Source of the DNA: Ciona intestinalis
Taxonomy: Eukaryota > Chordata > Ascidiacea > Phlebobranchia > Cionidae
Length of the DNA stretch: 64,000 nt
Reading direction: 5' to 3'
Assembly (NCBI RefSeq): GCF_000224145.3
Contig: NC_020169.2
Coordinates: 4,633,464-4,697,463, forward strand
Position numbers and translations under genes: made by a program. The notes below the pieces were generated by a model. That model saw only the letters and a list, made by a program, of their open reading frames with translations. It was not told the DNA's origin and searched no databases. Below, in pieces: positions 12,975 to 26,300 of the stretch. Every line of letters starts with the position of its first letter. Positions within the stretch are counted from its first letter, which is position 1.

Positions 12975-14978
12975 TGACATCACAATAGCCAGCTATTGTG
13001 ATGTCATAGTATATTATTTTCCGGTTGACATAATTATCTCTACCACTGTTCAGTTGTCAGTCAGCAAGGTTTTTTGTTGATTTTTTTGCAAGAAATTGTA
13101 TAAAGCTAAGGTGAAACTTAGTTTAGGAGAAGGCATACTTAGAAAGTGGTCAAAATTCAACTTTATTTCCCAGTGAGAAGTATTTTTACAAGGTGCTACA
13201 CTTTACAAATGCAATGAAAATTGAAAAGCACCGATACCAGGAGCTGTAATAGTTGAAATCTTCAATGAGGCAACTCTACAAGTTCAAGCTGTTTTGTATA
13301 GGCTACTACATTTATTATATTTATACATATTATACATCAAACTGTTTTTTTGTTAAATTTTCATATTTTATACAGCCTGCAATTTAAAAGTAACAAATTG
13401 TTGCAAATGAAGCTTATTTTTTTACAACAATCTCTGCACTTTTAATGTGCTTTGTTATATCTGCAACAGATCACAGTATTTATCCTCATATATCAATGGT
13501 GTAATTTACCTACATATTCCACTGTTCAGTAAATTACTTCAAAAGTGACTCTTTCAAATTGGACACCTTTTTTATTTTAAATTAGACGGCTGTTTTAAAA
13601 TTCCAAAATATGTAGTTCATGTGCTGCTGTAGTAATTCTTATGCCTCTATACATAATATTGGTTCCTTATGTTACACAATTGTGTGGCGTAAAACAGTAG
13701 TTTCAAAAAGTTAGACTTTTTCAAAAAAACTTTTTTCGAAAATGATTTGTTCTCGCGACAATTTTTTAAAAGAAGTTAAATTTACATAGGATTAATTGTC
13801 ACAATGCAAAATTTGTCATATTCAAATGCGGAGTTCTTGAACCAATCCTTATATACTGCAATTTTCAGTTAAAATTACTCACTTTACCACTGTTATAAGT
13901 AACGTCTTGAGAGCTAGCACGATTTGTAATTTGCCAAAGATTTATATCAATTTTAAGTTGCATAGCAAACTTTTTGTACCGACTGTGTTCTGTTCCCACA
14001 TATTCCATATATTTATGTTGTTCCATATACTTTGTCATTGTGAATTAAGCATCATTCTATTTAATCACAAAACTTGTTCTTTTTTGTAGACATTATCCAA
14101 TATAAAGCAAAGAGCTAAGAAAGACAGCGTGTCTGTGATAATGAGCCAGCTCCAAAAGTTTCATGGCTCACCGAATCACCTTGCTTACGTAGAACATATG
14201 ACGTTCGCAAATATGAAGTTTCAGGTTGTTTAGAATAGGTTATCGCTCTACCATGTAGATTTAAAAGACAAAGGTTCAGGTATAAAGTAAACCAGAATTT
14301 AGCAGCAGTTAAAATAGTTATTTGGAATACGCTAACACCCACCCCAAAAGGAAAGTTGTTTTGGGCTGCTAACAGGGAGGGGCAGTAAAGGTTCCGCAGC
14401 ATTGAGGTAAATACCTCAAGTTATTTTTTGGTTGTGGTTTCTGCAAAATTAAGCCTATAAACGAATTTATTTTATGTTATATTATTAACTCTCGATGTCA
14501 CAAGAAGTATCACAACTGGTTGTTATTGTACTACACTTATACCCAGCTGTGGAATAAGCGGTAAAACAATTAACACGCCATTTATATTCCAATCAATCTA
14601 TTGTCCACAAGACAAAAGAGTCGCGCGACATGGAACGGTACAAATCACTTTATTTCCGATCCGCGGCACCGTGCCCGGCGAGTTTTCGTTGCGTTTAAAT
14701 TACCTGTTGTGACGAGGTAGTCATCTCACTTCAGTCGTGCACCTGTTGCAGGCTGTCAAGACATAGCACCTCATTCACACTAACATAAGATTGATTGCTG
14801 GCCACCGTAAACATATCTATAAAGCTGGTTTTATAAATTACCGCGCATATTTTTGCTCGCGGCGAACGAAGTGATTGACAAACGGTTGAAAACAGTTCAA
14901 ACACTAGCCGATATAATTATAAGTGCGTTTAAATATTGATTCATGCATATGCAAATACATTATTGGAATTTAGCTCCA

Positions 14979-15090
14979 ACTATAAGGGATACGATACGGT
15001 TTTATATTGTTTTGAATTTTCTTTGTTTCCTACCAAATGGGACGCGAAAGTAGAAGAAAAAGGTGTCCCATCTTTCCCCACCCCGCTATA
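14979..15090 (+). mobile_element. MITE (window family A), internally shortened
   Basis: Has the internal phrase gatacggttttatattg, then accaaatgggacgcgaaa, and the right end ggtgtcccatctttccccac ending in gctata. The left half is missing. Confidence 0.7.
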
Positions 15091-17514
15091 GTTTAGTGTT
15101 GCTTAAAATTTGGATACTCAACGTATTATTCCATTTGCGACTATTAAATATGGTAAAGCCATGCCCATTGAAATTAAAAACGCATTAAGTCAACAACTTG
15201 GAGCATTTTAGACTGAACCAGGTGCACGTCATTCAATATGACGTCACCCGTGATGACCTCATCGCCTAAGGAAGTCGCTCGTTAAAATATTCCCTGCCAC
15301 GTGTGAAATATAATTGCTAACATGACAGGTACCTACTTATATCTCAAGTTATTTTGTGGACATAGGAAACTAATACTTATTCGCACCGTCTAGTACGTTT
15401 CCATGACAAATTTAGAAATTTATCTGTCTGGCATTTTGTTCGTATTTTTAACTTAATTCGGGGTACAAAATAAAATCTATGTTATGCAAAAAATATAGAT
15501 ATAAAAAATCTTTAAAACTATTTAAAGTTTTAGTTGTTATTTGTTTTCTTCGGAATATTACGTGTTTTATAACATTATTTTTAAACCGTATTTTTTAAAA
15601 AGTTCTTTTAACTGTCTGCAATAAACGTCTGGTAAAAGTAAAAAGTTCTTCCGTAAAACAATAAATCTTTAACTTTTCAGACTTAAAAGTCAATAGTAGG
15701 CGGCGTCAAAACACATCAAACCATTAAGTGAACCTTAAAATATTGTAACATAACCCGTGTTGGTGTATAAACAACAAACAACAAGCACTTAACCTTGGTT
15801 GCCTAAGGTTTGTACGTGAATGTGATAAACATGTTGTGTTAGGTACACAGATATAGGCTACAGCTGTATTTTGCTTTCTGTTGGTTTTGCAAGTTAGGCA
15901 AATATTTTAAGGGGTTATAAATACAAATATGAAAAATGTAGTCAAAAGTTGCAATTATTTAAATGATATTAGGTCATGCCTTTTTTATTTTTTTTCGTCT
16001 ATCGACTGTTTTACAATATAGCAACGTGTACGTAATTTAATTTCGTGCGTAGAAACGTTAAACAAACCAGATGTACGTATGGACTTTCGAAATACGTAGA
16101 GAACTTCGTACACACCTGTTACTGTTATTTTTTTAACAATTAATCAAAATTATTGTTTATTTTTTACTGACGTCAATCATAATTTCAATTTTCCGCTAAT
16201 TACAATTTCCGCGTCCAGTTCCACTTTCATTTCACGCTTTATTTAAACAATAGAGATCTTTTTCCGCCTAATTAAAATAACTTCGTGCCAACTTGCACGG
16301 CTGTATTGACGATTGCAACTAATTAAAATTGATGGGTTGATTTATTTCGAAACATAAACATGAATTATTTATTCTATTTGTATCTAATTGAGTACAGAAT
16401 GAAGTCATTAAAATCGGCTCGTTAAACCCTATGATATGCGACAAAATACGACTCTATTAGTTTTGTTAGTTTTAGAAACACCCGTGACGGTTACTACTCA
16501 ATGATAAACAAATGTTGCCTAATTTATTTTCACCTCGGTTGAACCAGAAACGCCGTAAAGTTAAGGCTATAAACAAATAAAGCTTTAATCGTTGTGTAAA
16601 TTACCTCTAAAATGAAATACCTACACTCATAGAAGCCATACTTGCGTGTTATGTGTCTTGGAGGGTAAATTTTATAGTTAACAAAATACGTATATGCAAC
16701 TGGTTTAATTTGAATAAAAAAATTACAAAACATATATAGTTGAATCTTAATGTCGGGAACTAAATTATGAAGTTTGATATACAGTTAAGAAAGCAAACAT
16801 TGTTTAAACATGACCGCGACAAACTTGCTTAAAAAGGCCTGGCAGTCTTGAATAAATACTTCTATCATACTTTAAATATAAACCATACGCCCAGCATGAC
16901 ACAGTAAACCTTCCATGAAGCAGCACTTATAAATTAATTGTAACATCACCCATAGATGTTGTGAATGCAAATTAACACCCGATCAAGTTTTTCGCTTGAA
17001 ACTATCAGATTTAATTATTTGTCATTTGAAAGCCCCAAACTTAACACGATCCGCCGAACTTCGCCGACCGTTTCACGATTGTTTGTTCTTGTACTAACGA
17101 CGTTACGTTTCGCCCAGTTGCGTCTTACCACGTTCAATTTTAAAGAAAGTAATCTCGCAAATGGAAGCGTGCGCTTGATTATTCTAAAACTCAAATATAG
17201 ACAATGGAAAAGCGTCATTGAACGCGTGTGTCGATTTAATTCGAGATTGGAGTGGGAGGGGGTCGTGGTTCAATTGCCGATCACGCGTATCGCTTCAACC
17301 TATTGTTCTGCAATAATCGGATTTACAAATCGAAGGTCGATCAGAAACCTCTCAGGCCTTCGCGATGAGATGACGTTGTATTCTCGTTTATTGTCGCCTG
17401 TATGACGTCATAAATTAAAATAATTAAGATAGAGTATGGCATTTTTTTGTAAAAAATAAAATTTTAAATTTTTGTATTATGTACGCCATACCGTTTTTTA
17501 AATTTATAGCTACT

Positions 17515-17712
17515 ATCGTATTAAAAAGGGTAAGTAAAATGGTTCATGTGTTTTATTTTGTTTCGTCCCATTTGATAGTAAATAAAGAACATTTACAGAG
17601 TTATAACTGTATCCTCGAGACCCTTAAAAACGTTGTTAATTGTTAAAAACACGAATAGTAAAAATGGGATATTTTATACTTATACGTTGTCCATCTTACC
17701 CCACAGTATTAT
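17515..17712 (-). mobile_element. MITE (family A), reverse orientation
   Basis: Reads cgtcccatttgatagtaaa, then gttgttaattgttaaaaaca, then gtccatcttaccccacagta. The ends are diverged, which suggests an old copy. Confidence 0.65.
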
Positions 17713-19606
17713 ATTTATTTTTAAGTAATTTCCTTTTATAAATATTTTACCAAACACGTATAAAAAATCCTACATAATAATGTTTACCGAAAACATATAG
17801 ACTTTACATTCCATAAGCGTTAAACACATAGCATTCAAACCCCTTGTATTCCATCGCAATTAAAACCAAATATTCAAGGCCGTGATCTTATCCATTTTAA
17901 TCCGAGGGTGGATTAATAAACCACACCTCAAAGAACGACATAAGTGTTATTATGATCTCACACATGCTCGCTTATGGAATGATCCACCAGATAAAAGATT
18001 AGACATACGAGGATTATTTTAACAGAGTAATCTATCCAAGTAAAGGGGTAAATGATGCTGTATGCGTTATGTAATGTAAATTAGATGCATATTGAATAAA
18101 TGGATGTCGTTATAACATGGATGTTTCGCACACTTCGTGTCGGCTTATAAGTTACAGTTTACTACTATATGTAAAAGTACATTGCAAGTTGTTTTAGATA
18201 TATATATATAGGGGCACACCTGTGCACATATATGTGATGAAATAAAACACATTTAAACGGCGACATAAAACAATGACTTCTTTGTTTACGATTGTTTATA
18301 GTCGCGGTCTTTCGCCTTTTCGCACCTTTGTGGCATTTGTTTGATTGATGACGTAGCTCGGGAGCGCGCGAGGTCACCGCGGGGATACCAAGCACCCGAA
18401 TCCCGCCATTTTGAACGAAAAATGTCGGCCCAGGTGTCACACTATACACGCGGAGAATTGCGTAAATATCCGCTCCCGCAAACAAAATACTTCGTGTGGT
18501 TTCGTAACACGGTTTTCTAATGCTGTATGCATTTCACCAATGCGGTGTATATGCAGCTGTACTTTACCATTTCACCTGTTCACTAATTAACTTATATCGT
18601 TTCCTATTTTAAACGTCGTCATAGTAACCGAAAACGGTATTTTTATGTGTTTAAATCAACATAATGGATTTTAGATGTACGGGGGTCCAGCACGCAGTTA
18701 ATCGCTCTTTTAAATTAAAACAGCGCAGAATAGGTTATAGTAGGTGAAGTAACTATAAAGCGGCGTTGTTAAAAAAATATAAAAATGGAAAGTATGGTTT
18801 TATGTGTTAAAGGCGTCCATTTTCCCCAGAGTACAAAACAAATGCTTCTGTGTTGATATTCCTATTCATTAACCCCATGTAATAGAGTGGTTGTGTTACA
18901 TTTTCAATATGCGTTTTTTATTATTCATTGACCTTAAATCGGCGATGACAAAAGATCCTTTAATCCGGAAAAGACTAGAAAGTTTAATCCAAACTTTAAA
19001 CGAGCGTGTAAACGATTACTTGACGAATTAAACCCACGATTCCCATGCAGATATACTAATAGATATAGTTACCAAATCAAGGCTAACGCTACATTATCCT
19101 AAATTGTATTTAATTTACGAAACGGCCAAACCGGCGCCGTTGTTTCAATGTCTCGACAAAACGACGCTCTTTTTCAAGCAAGTTAATTAAAATAGGATTG
19201 CCTGTCTTTTCCCATACTATCCAGAAACGCCTGTACTTGTTTTTCGTGTGAATAGCTGCACTAAATCCCAAGCGGACACCGGCGTATTATCTGTTATGTA
19301 TTTTTTCAATAAAATAAAGCTTTGCATGTCGTTCTCATACATCCCTGCCACTGACTGCACATTACAAAGACATCGTACACCTTTGAGGGTTACACTAACA
19401 CTACATATTGTATGGGAATAAATAAGCAACACACACAAGCAATTACCGTGGCCAAATAAGCGAAAAATTGACCATTACTCCAATACAGGTTGTTGCTAAT
19501 TTGATGAGACAGTTGGGTGGACTGAAATAAATAAGATTGTTAATTGAAAACCAACTTTCTTTCGCTGAACGAACAAATGAAGTGGTAATTCACTTAAACA
19601 AATTGA

Positions 19607-19804
19607 TATATAGTAGAGTGGGGGAAGATGAGACATCTTTAACACATAATACCCAAATAGCCTGATCGTGTTTTAAACAATTAACAACGGTCTGTGGAAG
19701 TCATGAAGATACGGTTTTATAATTTATCGAATTTTTTTGTTTACTACCAAACGAAAAGAGAAAACTAAACGAAAAAGTGTCCCATCTTCCCCCACCCTAC
19801 TATA
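19607..19804 (+). mobile_element. MITE (family A), near full length
   Basis: Best view of the family. The left end is tatagtagagtgggggaag, followed by a gggacacctttagcac-like stretch, aacaattaacaacggtctgt, gaagatacggttttataat and a tttactaccaaacg motif, then the right end aagtgtcccatcttccccca with ccctactatata. The ends are inverted repeats of about 30 bases and the length is about 195 bp. There is no coding potential. TA-type flanks suggest a Tc1/mariner-like driver (inference). Confidence 0.8.
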
Positions 19805-19956
19805 TAGTAAGTTGGGGTAATAAGATGCTCCACGTTTTCAAGATTGTTTTATCGTGAGGATACGGTTTTATAATTATTTAAATGTTTTTTGTTTACTACC
19901 AAATGGGACGAGAAAATAGAATCAAAGGGTTGTCCATCTTCCCCCTCCCTACTATA
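19801..19956 (+). mobile_element. MITE (family A), abutting the previous copy
   Basis: Begins in the tatata shared with the right end of the copy at 19607, so the two lie head to tail. Contains gaggatacggttttataatt, accaaatgggacgagaaaat and gtccatcttccccctcccta. The left end is diverged. Confidence 0.7.
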
Positions 19957-20698
19957 CATTAATCAATGTGTAAGTTTAACTTTTTTAAAAAGCTTAACTT
20001 TTGTAAGTTTAACTTTTTTTTCGGGTTCAAAACTTTAACAATTTGGGGTGTAACGATAGAAAGCATATAAGCCCAAATGGTAAAGGTTAATAAAACCTTA
20101 AACTGTCTTACAATTTGCAAAAAAATCGTTTAAACTTAAGTTTACAAGCGGCCAGCGACGTTCTGTTTATTTTCCGACTTTAAGACATTTTAATTTAAAA
20201 CAAATTAATTAAATCAAAAGTAAATTTATTTTCTAAGTTTAAAACCGACACCTGCGAACAATGACGTCACGCTACTCATTGTTACGTAGAAGTCAAACAC
20301 AACAAAAATTCGTTTCATTATATGCGTAAGCAAATTTCGTTCTGACGTCACAGACGTCCAGCAACGCATTCGAACGTAAACCGCGCAGCTGCCGTTGTAA
20401 CGACCTTCAAGACGCAAATGAATCTGTTTTTAATTGACAAATATTGCTGTATTTATTTAATTGAATTTTGATGCCGTCACACGTGTTGCGTCACGGTTAT
20501 TTGACGTATTTTTTTAAATTATAAGTTCAAGCAGAACGTGAAATAAAACAAATTAAACTGACCGAGTATTTCTAAATGCAGTTTTAGTAATTTTCGTAAC
20601 AATTAAAATAATTGCTTCATCACTTTGAAAAACAAACAAATATAGACATATGTGATTCTGTTGTTTAAACAAACTGATTTTATTGCTACATAATGATA

Positions 20699-20810
20699 TA
20701 TAATATATAGTGGGTTACGGTAAGATGGACTATGTTTTTATTTTCTTTTAGCATTCCATTTGGTCGTAAACAAAGACAGTTTATAGAATTATATAAATAA
20801 CCATGAATTA
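20699..20810 (-). mobile_element. MITE (family A) fragment
   Basis: Left end tatagtgggttacggtaaga, then tccatttggtcgtaaacaaa and agaattatataaataacc. The right half is missing. Confidence 0.55.
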
Positions 20811-21005
20811 TTGACTTCGAAATTTGATATTTAAAAATGGAAAATGTTTTGGTAAAATTTACTTTAATATTTAATTTGCAAAATATCAAACAGAAGTTGT
20901 TATTGTCAAATAAAACAAAACAATCTTGTTTGTGACGTCAAAATCAATGAAATTTTCTCCCGCAGCGATGACGCAATTGTTCCTCCTATGTCGATGCTGG
21001 GTTGT

Positions 21006-21080
21006 GATTGGACGAGAAGTGATGAAAAAAAGGAAAAAAGTGCGAGTATATAAAGGCGGTTGCACGTGTCGAAAATCACT
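21006..21080 (+). promoter_or_regulatory. Candidate FoxB core promoter (inverted CCAAT and TATA box)
   Basis: An inverted CCAAT box (gattgg, 21006-21011) lies 36 bases before a strong TATA box (tatataaa, 21047-21054) in a GC-richer context. Transcription would start near 21078. The FoxB ATG is about 1 kb further on, and a good splice acceptor (ttttttacag) ends near 22008, so a 5' UTR intron or a trans-splice site is implied. Confidence 0.5.
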
Positions 21081-22042
21081 TGTTCGTGTTAGCAGCGTAA
21101 AGCATTAATCAATATAAATAGAGAAGGCGGGTTTATATATTATATGTGTAGTAGAAGAGCTTCTTTTTTAAGTAATGTGGATTAAAAATGTTCAAAGTAT
21201 AGCGCATTGGAAAAGCGAGACATTTAGTGTTAAATCTGGTTTATTTTATAACAAAAATTCTAACTTTGTAAATAAGACTAAATAAAAATGTTGCCAAAAT
21301 ATTTTTAAAAGTTTACATAAATAACACAGACATTTTTGCGTTGTTTTGGGTATGCTAAGACAGATTTCAGAGAAATTAAAAAATGGATTTGTTGTTTTCT
21401 GTTGAGGATCATATGAATGTTTATTGTGATTGCATAAAATATGCAATAGTAATATTGTCATTGCACAGTTTAAATTTTTATCGCCAGAACTATATATTGG
21501 ATACCAAATTTGTTATAAATAATTCCGTAACAAATATTTTAATGACTTTAGAATTAATTCGGAAACTTTTTCAAGATGAAAGACTTTCAATCGTGGGAAA
21601 GTTATCGCTTCAATTGTGACGTAACATTGCTAATTGTCAGGGTCACAGAACAAGTTACGTCATAATTAGTTTCATTGTTTTCCAAAACTTTGACGCGCGG
21701 TGTCTCAGATGAAATTGTCAATTGAAACATTTGTGTCTAAAAATTCAAATTCCGTAAAATTAAACTTTACATTTGCTATTGCTGCAGTGTAATAAACGTC
21801 GCTGTGCTTTTACAAGATACCAGTTTAGAAAGCTATTAGTTAAGCTTGCTATAGCAATTGATATATAGGCAGTCAGTGCCTGAGAAACCAAGTTATTTAA
21901 TGGCCGTATAATCGCCATTTTGAATTTATGTGTTGCAAAAACTTTTACTTTAAATTTAAATTATCAAATTATTTTCACTTTCTAAACTTGATTTTAATTT
22001 TTTACAGATTCTGTATTACTTTTGCAAATCTTTGAATTAAAA

Positions 22043-23509
22043 ATGCCACGACCAGGACGAGACTCATATGGCGACCAAAAGCCGCCATATTCTTACATAG
22101 CCCTTACGGCAATGGCAATTCAATCTTCACCGAACAAGATGATGAGCTTATCTGAGATCTACCGCTATATTATGGACCGTTTTCCTTTCTATCGAAACAA
22201 CACTCAACGGTGGCAGAATTCGTTACGACACAATCTCTCATTCAATGATTGCTTCGTCAAAGTTCCTAGACGGGGCGACCAACCCGGCAAAGGTAGTTTA
22301 TGGAGTCTCCATCCGACTTGTGGAGAAATGTTTGAGAACGGAAGCTTTCTGCGAAGACGAAAAAGATTTAAAACAAATTCGCCGCAACGACGGTCTGTGA
22401 TTCAAAATGGCGTCAGTCATCATGCGCTGTCGCGGTACCAACACATCGCGAACGTTCGAAGCGGAGAAGTTGGTTTGAACTCCATCGAAGACAACCCGTC
22501 TTATAATATGATCAACCGCCATAACTTATACCAGGCACAACAACAACTGCTTAACCGGCCCCGTTTCGGTACTTTCCCAACCCCTGGGTTCCCAATGAAA
22601 CCCGGTATGATGGGCCACCCCCTCAATCCCCAATATTTACCCAGTTTACCAGGAATGCAAAGCTCAGAGGCCGCAGCCGCCGCAGTGGCGTATTTCAGAT
22701 CAGCGATGACGGGATTCCAAAGCGTAGTGAACAAAATGTCGGTCGGAGACTTACAGCAAGCGGCTCTTGCCAGTCGTATGAAATATCCAGTATTCAACAC
22801 TCTACAAGGTGTATTTCCCAATGCAAACGCACCTAACCTAAATATTAATATGGAATCCAAACAAGAGTTATCATCAGATGGCTTAAAATCTGAAAACTCG
22901 CCATGCTCGTCTCGACCGCCTTCTAGCGACGAAGAAAACTCCACATTTCCAATCCCTAGTCCAACTTCGCCAAAACCAAACTCAAAAATTAACTTTTCGA
23001 TCGAGAACATTATCAGCGGTCGATTCTCGCCGAAAGAACCGAAACAAGACGAGCAATCAGTCTCACCGGTCGCGCCAAGCAAGAAACGATGCCAAAACCA
23101 TGACTTCGAATCAAACGCGAAAAGAATTCGCAGAGACACAGACCGAGCTTCGACACCATGCATGCTGGAAGCCTACCCAAAAGTAGCGCTTCCAAAATCG
23201 CCGCAAAACATTATCCAACCTGATGATACCCCGCGTACATCGACCCCAAAGCCAGCAGTATATTCCGACATAAAACCTCAGTTGGTAACTTTTCCTTTCC
23301 GTACGAACTTCAATTCCACAACGGAAGCTCCACGGTTTCGCGATTCCTTGGCGGAATATTCGGCGTTGTACAAAAGCACAAAAGTTGTCGAATACAACCA
23401 CCCCAAAACCTCCCAGTCTAAATACGCTCCTCCAATACAAGAAAACGACGATGTTACATTTTCAGCTTTCGCGAAGCTAAAACGATTCACGGAGCTTCAA
23501 GTCCAATAA
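22043..23509 (+). CDS. FoxB: Forkhead transcription factor FoxB, single exon
   Basis: A 488-aa DNA-binding nuclear protein. The start at 22043 ([19 protein letters not shown]) matches the conserved FoxB N-terminus; the frame is open upstream but has no ATG there. The forkhead domain spans about residues 13-110: [15 protein letters not shown], the recognition helix region [13 protein letters not shown], wing 2 with [11 protein letters not shown], and the basic end RRRKRFK at 104-110. FoxB is told from other Fox classes by the start motif and by [15 protein letters not shown]. Residues 318-324 (FSIENII) form an eh1-like, Groucho-binding type motif. An alanine run lies near residue 215. An intronless coding region is usual for FoxB genes. 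It stands alone between large intergenic regions. Confidence 0.96.
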   Translation: MPRPGRDSYGDQKPPYSYIALTAMAIQSSPNKMMSLSEIYRYIMDRFPFYRNNTQRWQNSLRHNLSFNDCFVKVPRRGDQPGKGSLWSLHPTCGEMFENGSFLRRRKRFKTNSPQRRSVIQNGVSHHALSRYQHIANVRSGEVGLNSIEDNPSYNMINRHNLYQAQQQLLNRPRFGTFPTPGFPMKPGMMGHPLNPQYLPSLPGMQSSEAAAAAVAYFRSAMTGFQSVVNKMSVGDLQQAALASRMKYPVFNTLQGVFPNANAPNLNINMESKQELSSDGLKSENSPCSSRPPSSDEENSTFPIPSPTSPKPNSKINFSIENIISGRFSPKEPKQDEQSVSPVAPSKKRCQNHDFESNAKRIRRDTDRASTPCMLEAYPKVALPKSPQNIIQPDDTPRTSTPKPAVYSDIKPQLVTFPFRTNFNSTTEAPRFRDSLAEYSALYKSTKVVEYNHPKTSQSKYAPPIQENDDVTFSAFAKLKRFTELQVQ

Positions 23510-23605
23510 ACTCGAATCAAAACCTGAAAAAAATGCTGCCCACTGCTCCTTAGTTCTAGTATTACTGTGTTTACTGTTATATGCATCTTGTTGTTGACGT
23601 CACCA

Positions 23606-23611
23606 AATAAA
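23606..23611 (+). terminator. FoxB polyadenylation signal
   Basis: AATAAA lies 97 bases after the FoxB stop codon, the first one downstream. Confidence 0.7.
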
Positions 23612-23908
23612 ATTCAAGAATATAAAAAAAGCTTTTCTGTCATCCATTTTAAAAGGAACTTTAAACTCGGTGCGTTAAACAACTTTTATTAAACGACAAC
23701 AGACAGACGTGTATACTACTTCCACACATGTTGTTTAGTTTATTTAGGAAAATATACACTGAAGCGAAACCTTTGTAGTCGATATACGTAAAAAGGAACC
23801 GCTAATAATAAATAAACTATATGTTAGTATTTGATAAACTTATTGGGAATATTGACCAAAATTTCAGTAAAGAATTTGAAATTCAACTAATTTTAATATA
23901 TATTGTAG

Positions 23909-24104
23909 GCTATAGGTTGGGGTAAGATGGTAGATGTTTTCATGCTTTTTTATCTCCTAATTTGGTAGTAAAACAAAAAATATTTACAGAACTAAATAAC
24001 CGCATTTATACGACTTTAGAAAAACGTGTTAATTGTTAAAAACACGGTTAAACAGTGTGAGATAATATGTGTTATCGGTATCCATCTTACCCCACGTACT
24101 TATA
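23909..24104 (-). mobile_element. MITE (family A)
   Basis: Reads tataggttggggtaagatgg, then atttggtagtaaaacaaaaa, then gtgttaattgttaaaaacac, and ends tccatcttaccccacgta. Near full length. Confidence 0.75.
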
Positions 24105-24375
24105 ATATACAGGAAGTTAGCGTTGTTAGATATTGTATGTGTTTTGTTTCACTCAAGACCCCCAACATTGTTGCTTGAGTAGTTCGTATGTGTTGTGTGT
24201 GTGTATTATATCATGTTACCGTCATGCACTCGCATAGGGGATTTAAAACGTGTGGGGTTTGCTTAAGTTATATTTTGTACCGAAAATAAACAGCATCTAA
24301 TATAGTGTTACAGATTTTAATATTAAATGTTAACCTTTGTGAATGTGGCACAGTATTTTATAACTTTGAACAGCA

Positions 24376-24544
24376 TATAGTAGAGTGGGGAAAGACGGGA
24401 CACCTTTGGCACATGAACGTGTTTTAAACAGTTAACAACGGTCCATGGGGGTCGTGAGGATACGGTTTCATAATTCTTTGTTTACTACCAAATGGGACGA
24501 GAAAATAGATTGAAAGATGCCCCATCCTTCCCCACCCTTCTATA
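24376..24544 (+). mobile_element. MITE (family A)
   Basis: Reads tatagtagagtggggaaaga, then gggacacctttggcac, then aaacagttaacaacggtc, then accaaatgggacgagaaaat, and ends tccttccccacccttctata. Confidence 0.8.
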
Positions 24545-26300
24545 TCTAACATTATACTTGTATAGGTTAATAAAGTTTTATCGTTATTATGACAGTCAGC
24601 GGTCTGGTACACACATTGTGGCTTCACACATCATGCGTATAAGCCGGGAGCTGCGGGCCATGCATAAGTTACGCTTTTAATCCACATAATCCTTTTAGAA
24701 GCCAAAACGTCAGGTTTTTGACTGGAATAAAACAGCATTTATGCTCCCTAAGTGGGTCCGTGGTCTATTTTGTGTTTGTGAAGATATGTTTCTTATTTTA
24801 TATATCGTGCGTTTAAAATCTAACTTTTTATTTTAAAATTTACACTTTTTGATTCATTTTCCTAATTATTACCATTTGCTCAGTTTAATCTGCTATGAAA
24901 TTGTACTTTTTTATTTTAATCGCGTTACAGCAAAAATGTTACAAAGCGACTCTGTTTGCCGACCGAAAGGTTACTTTAGGTTGGGAATTACAGTTAAAAT
25001 GCTAACTATCCAGTTAAAATATAGCGAGTATTTAGTGACTGTTTCTGGGTGTTTTCAAAGCACCTTTTGGTTTTAAATATATCACTCTACAAGCGCTAAA
25101 GGTTCTAGTTTTCGCACTCTTTCGACCTATGCGTGCTTTCGTGTATGTTTTGTAAACACAGTCGAGGTCTGGGTAATACATCAAGACAACTTGACGCTGT
25201 TACCGCGAGGCGAAAATTGGCGATCAAATAATGAACTATGTGACATCACAACTTAGTTAGACAAATACTGTGGTTGTAATCGAATATAGAAAGGTCATTT
25301 CTGGATACCGAAACGTTGTCAAAGTACACATTAGCGCAACTAAACTTCTGGCATAAGATATGCAAGATTACAACATAGTAGTGTATTCGTTGTGCACAAA
25401 CATTATTCAAGCAATTAAATTTTGTTGGTCGGTAAAAGAAAATGAATCTCAGTATTCAAATACACAATGACTTATTGAAATTATACCTTAGTGACTTTTT
25501 TAATAAACTCAATCTCTAATTGTCAAATGTTCTGTAACGTTTACTTTTATGCTCATTTTGTCATTTTAGACAACCCATTAGTAATGTTTATGTTGATTCT
25601 GCGATACATAAGTGCGTTGATACACTACACAACTGAACAACTATAAACATTAAAACTAAGTACGGTGCTATGACCTTAAATTCGACTTGGGATTCAATAG
25701 TTAGCTTAGTTGTCGATTAGTAGTAGATATTGCCTGCATGAGGTGTAAGTTCTTTTCGTATTAAGCCGAGTGTGCGTTTAATGGCAATTTGCGTGTTTGT
25801 GTAAAGTACCAAATAGAACCGCAGCGCCACCTTGCGGACGGAATATTTTAAATACACTATTTGTAATAAATGTGATTTTTTAAAACTTCTGACTAACAAC
25901 TTACATAATGAAACCGATTTCAACAACAAATTTATTTTTTTCTATAGAATCTAAACAAAACATAATTGATACTATATTTTGTGATTCACTAAAATGACTA
26001 AATCAAATAAGTACTGCAAATAAAAACACAACAGCGCGGTTCTGTTGCCAAGATACAATATTCAACTTTGTTATGAAACAGTCTATCATGAAATAGCAGC
26101 GTTGTAAATACTTAACAAAATGGCTAATTTATCAGGTATCTTATGAAATAGTTTATTTTATTCGCTTCGAAACCGCTTTGCTGTTTGACTGTTTTGTTGG
26201 TTTGGTGTTCCTGGTCTTTTATTTGAAGAATCTGAAAACAATTTTAAACACAAATGTTAAGTCGGGGTTTCTAACCTATACTGTGGTATATAAGGTATAC

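Larger units (their letters stand above)
12975..22042. other. Intergenic region between CCP1 and FoxB
   Basis: About 9 kb without a recognisable gene. It holds the CCP1 3' UTR, five MITE copies or pieces (about 14979, 17515, 19607, 19801 and 20699), and CpG-rich islands in otherwise AT-rich DNA at about 14630-14720, 16960-17410, 18280-18500 and 20150-20420. Six TGACGTCA palindromes start at 15239, 16168, 17403, 20262, 20343 and 20933. A core promoter candidate lies at 21006-21060. Developmental transcription factors such as FoxB often have large regulatory flanks, so cis-regulatory modules are a fair inference. Confidence 0.6.

Noticed and set aside
16965-17405. 146-codon plus-strand frame between CCP1 and FoxB
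   Set aside because: No motif, no splice context, and an overlapping opposite frame of similar quality. The CpG-rich composition explains the lack of stops better.
22022-22042. Upstream extension of the FoxB frame
   Set aside because: No ATG; the frame opens with TTG, and the conserved FoxB start is at 22043.
22501-23163. 220-codon minus-strand frame
   Set aside because: It lies wholly inside FoxB on the other strand, and its length comes from the GC and codon bias of that gene. No family features.
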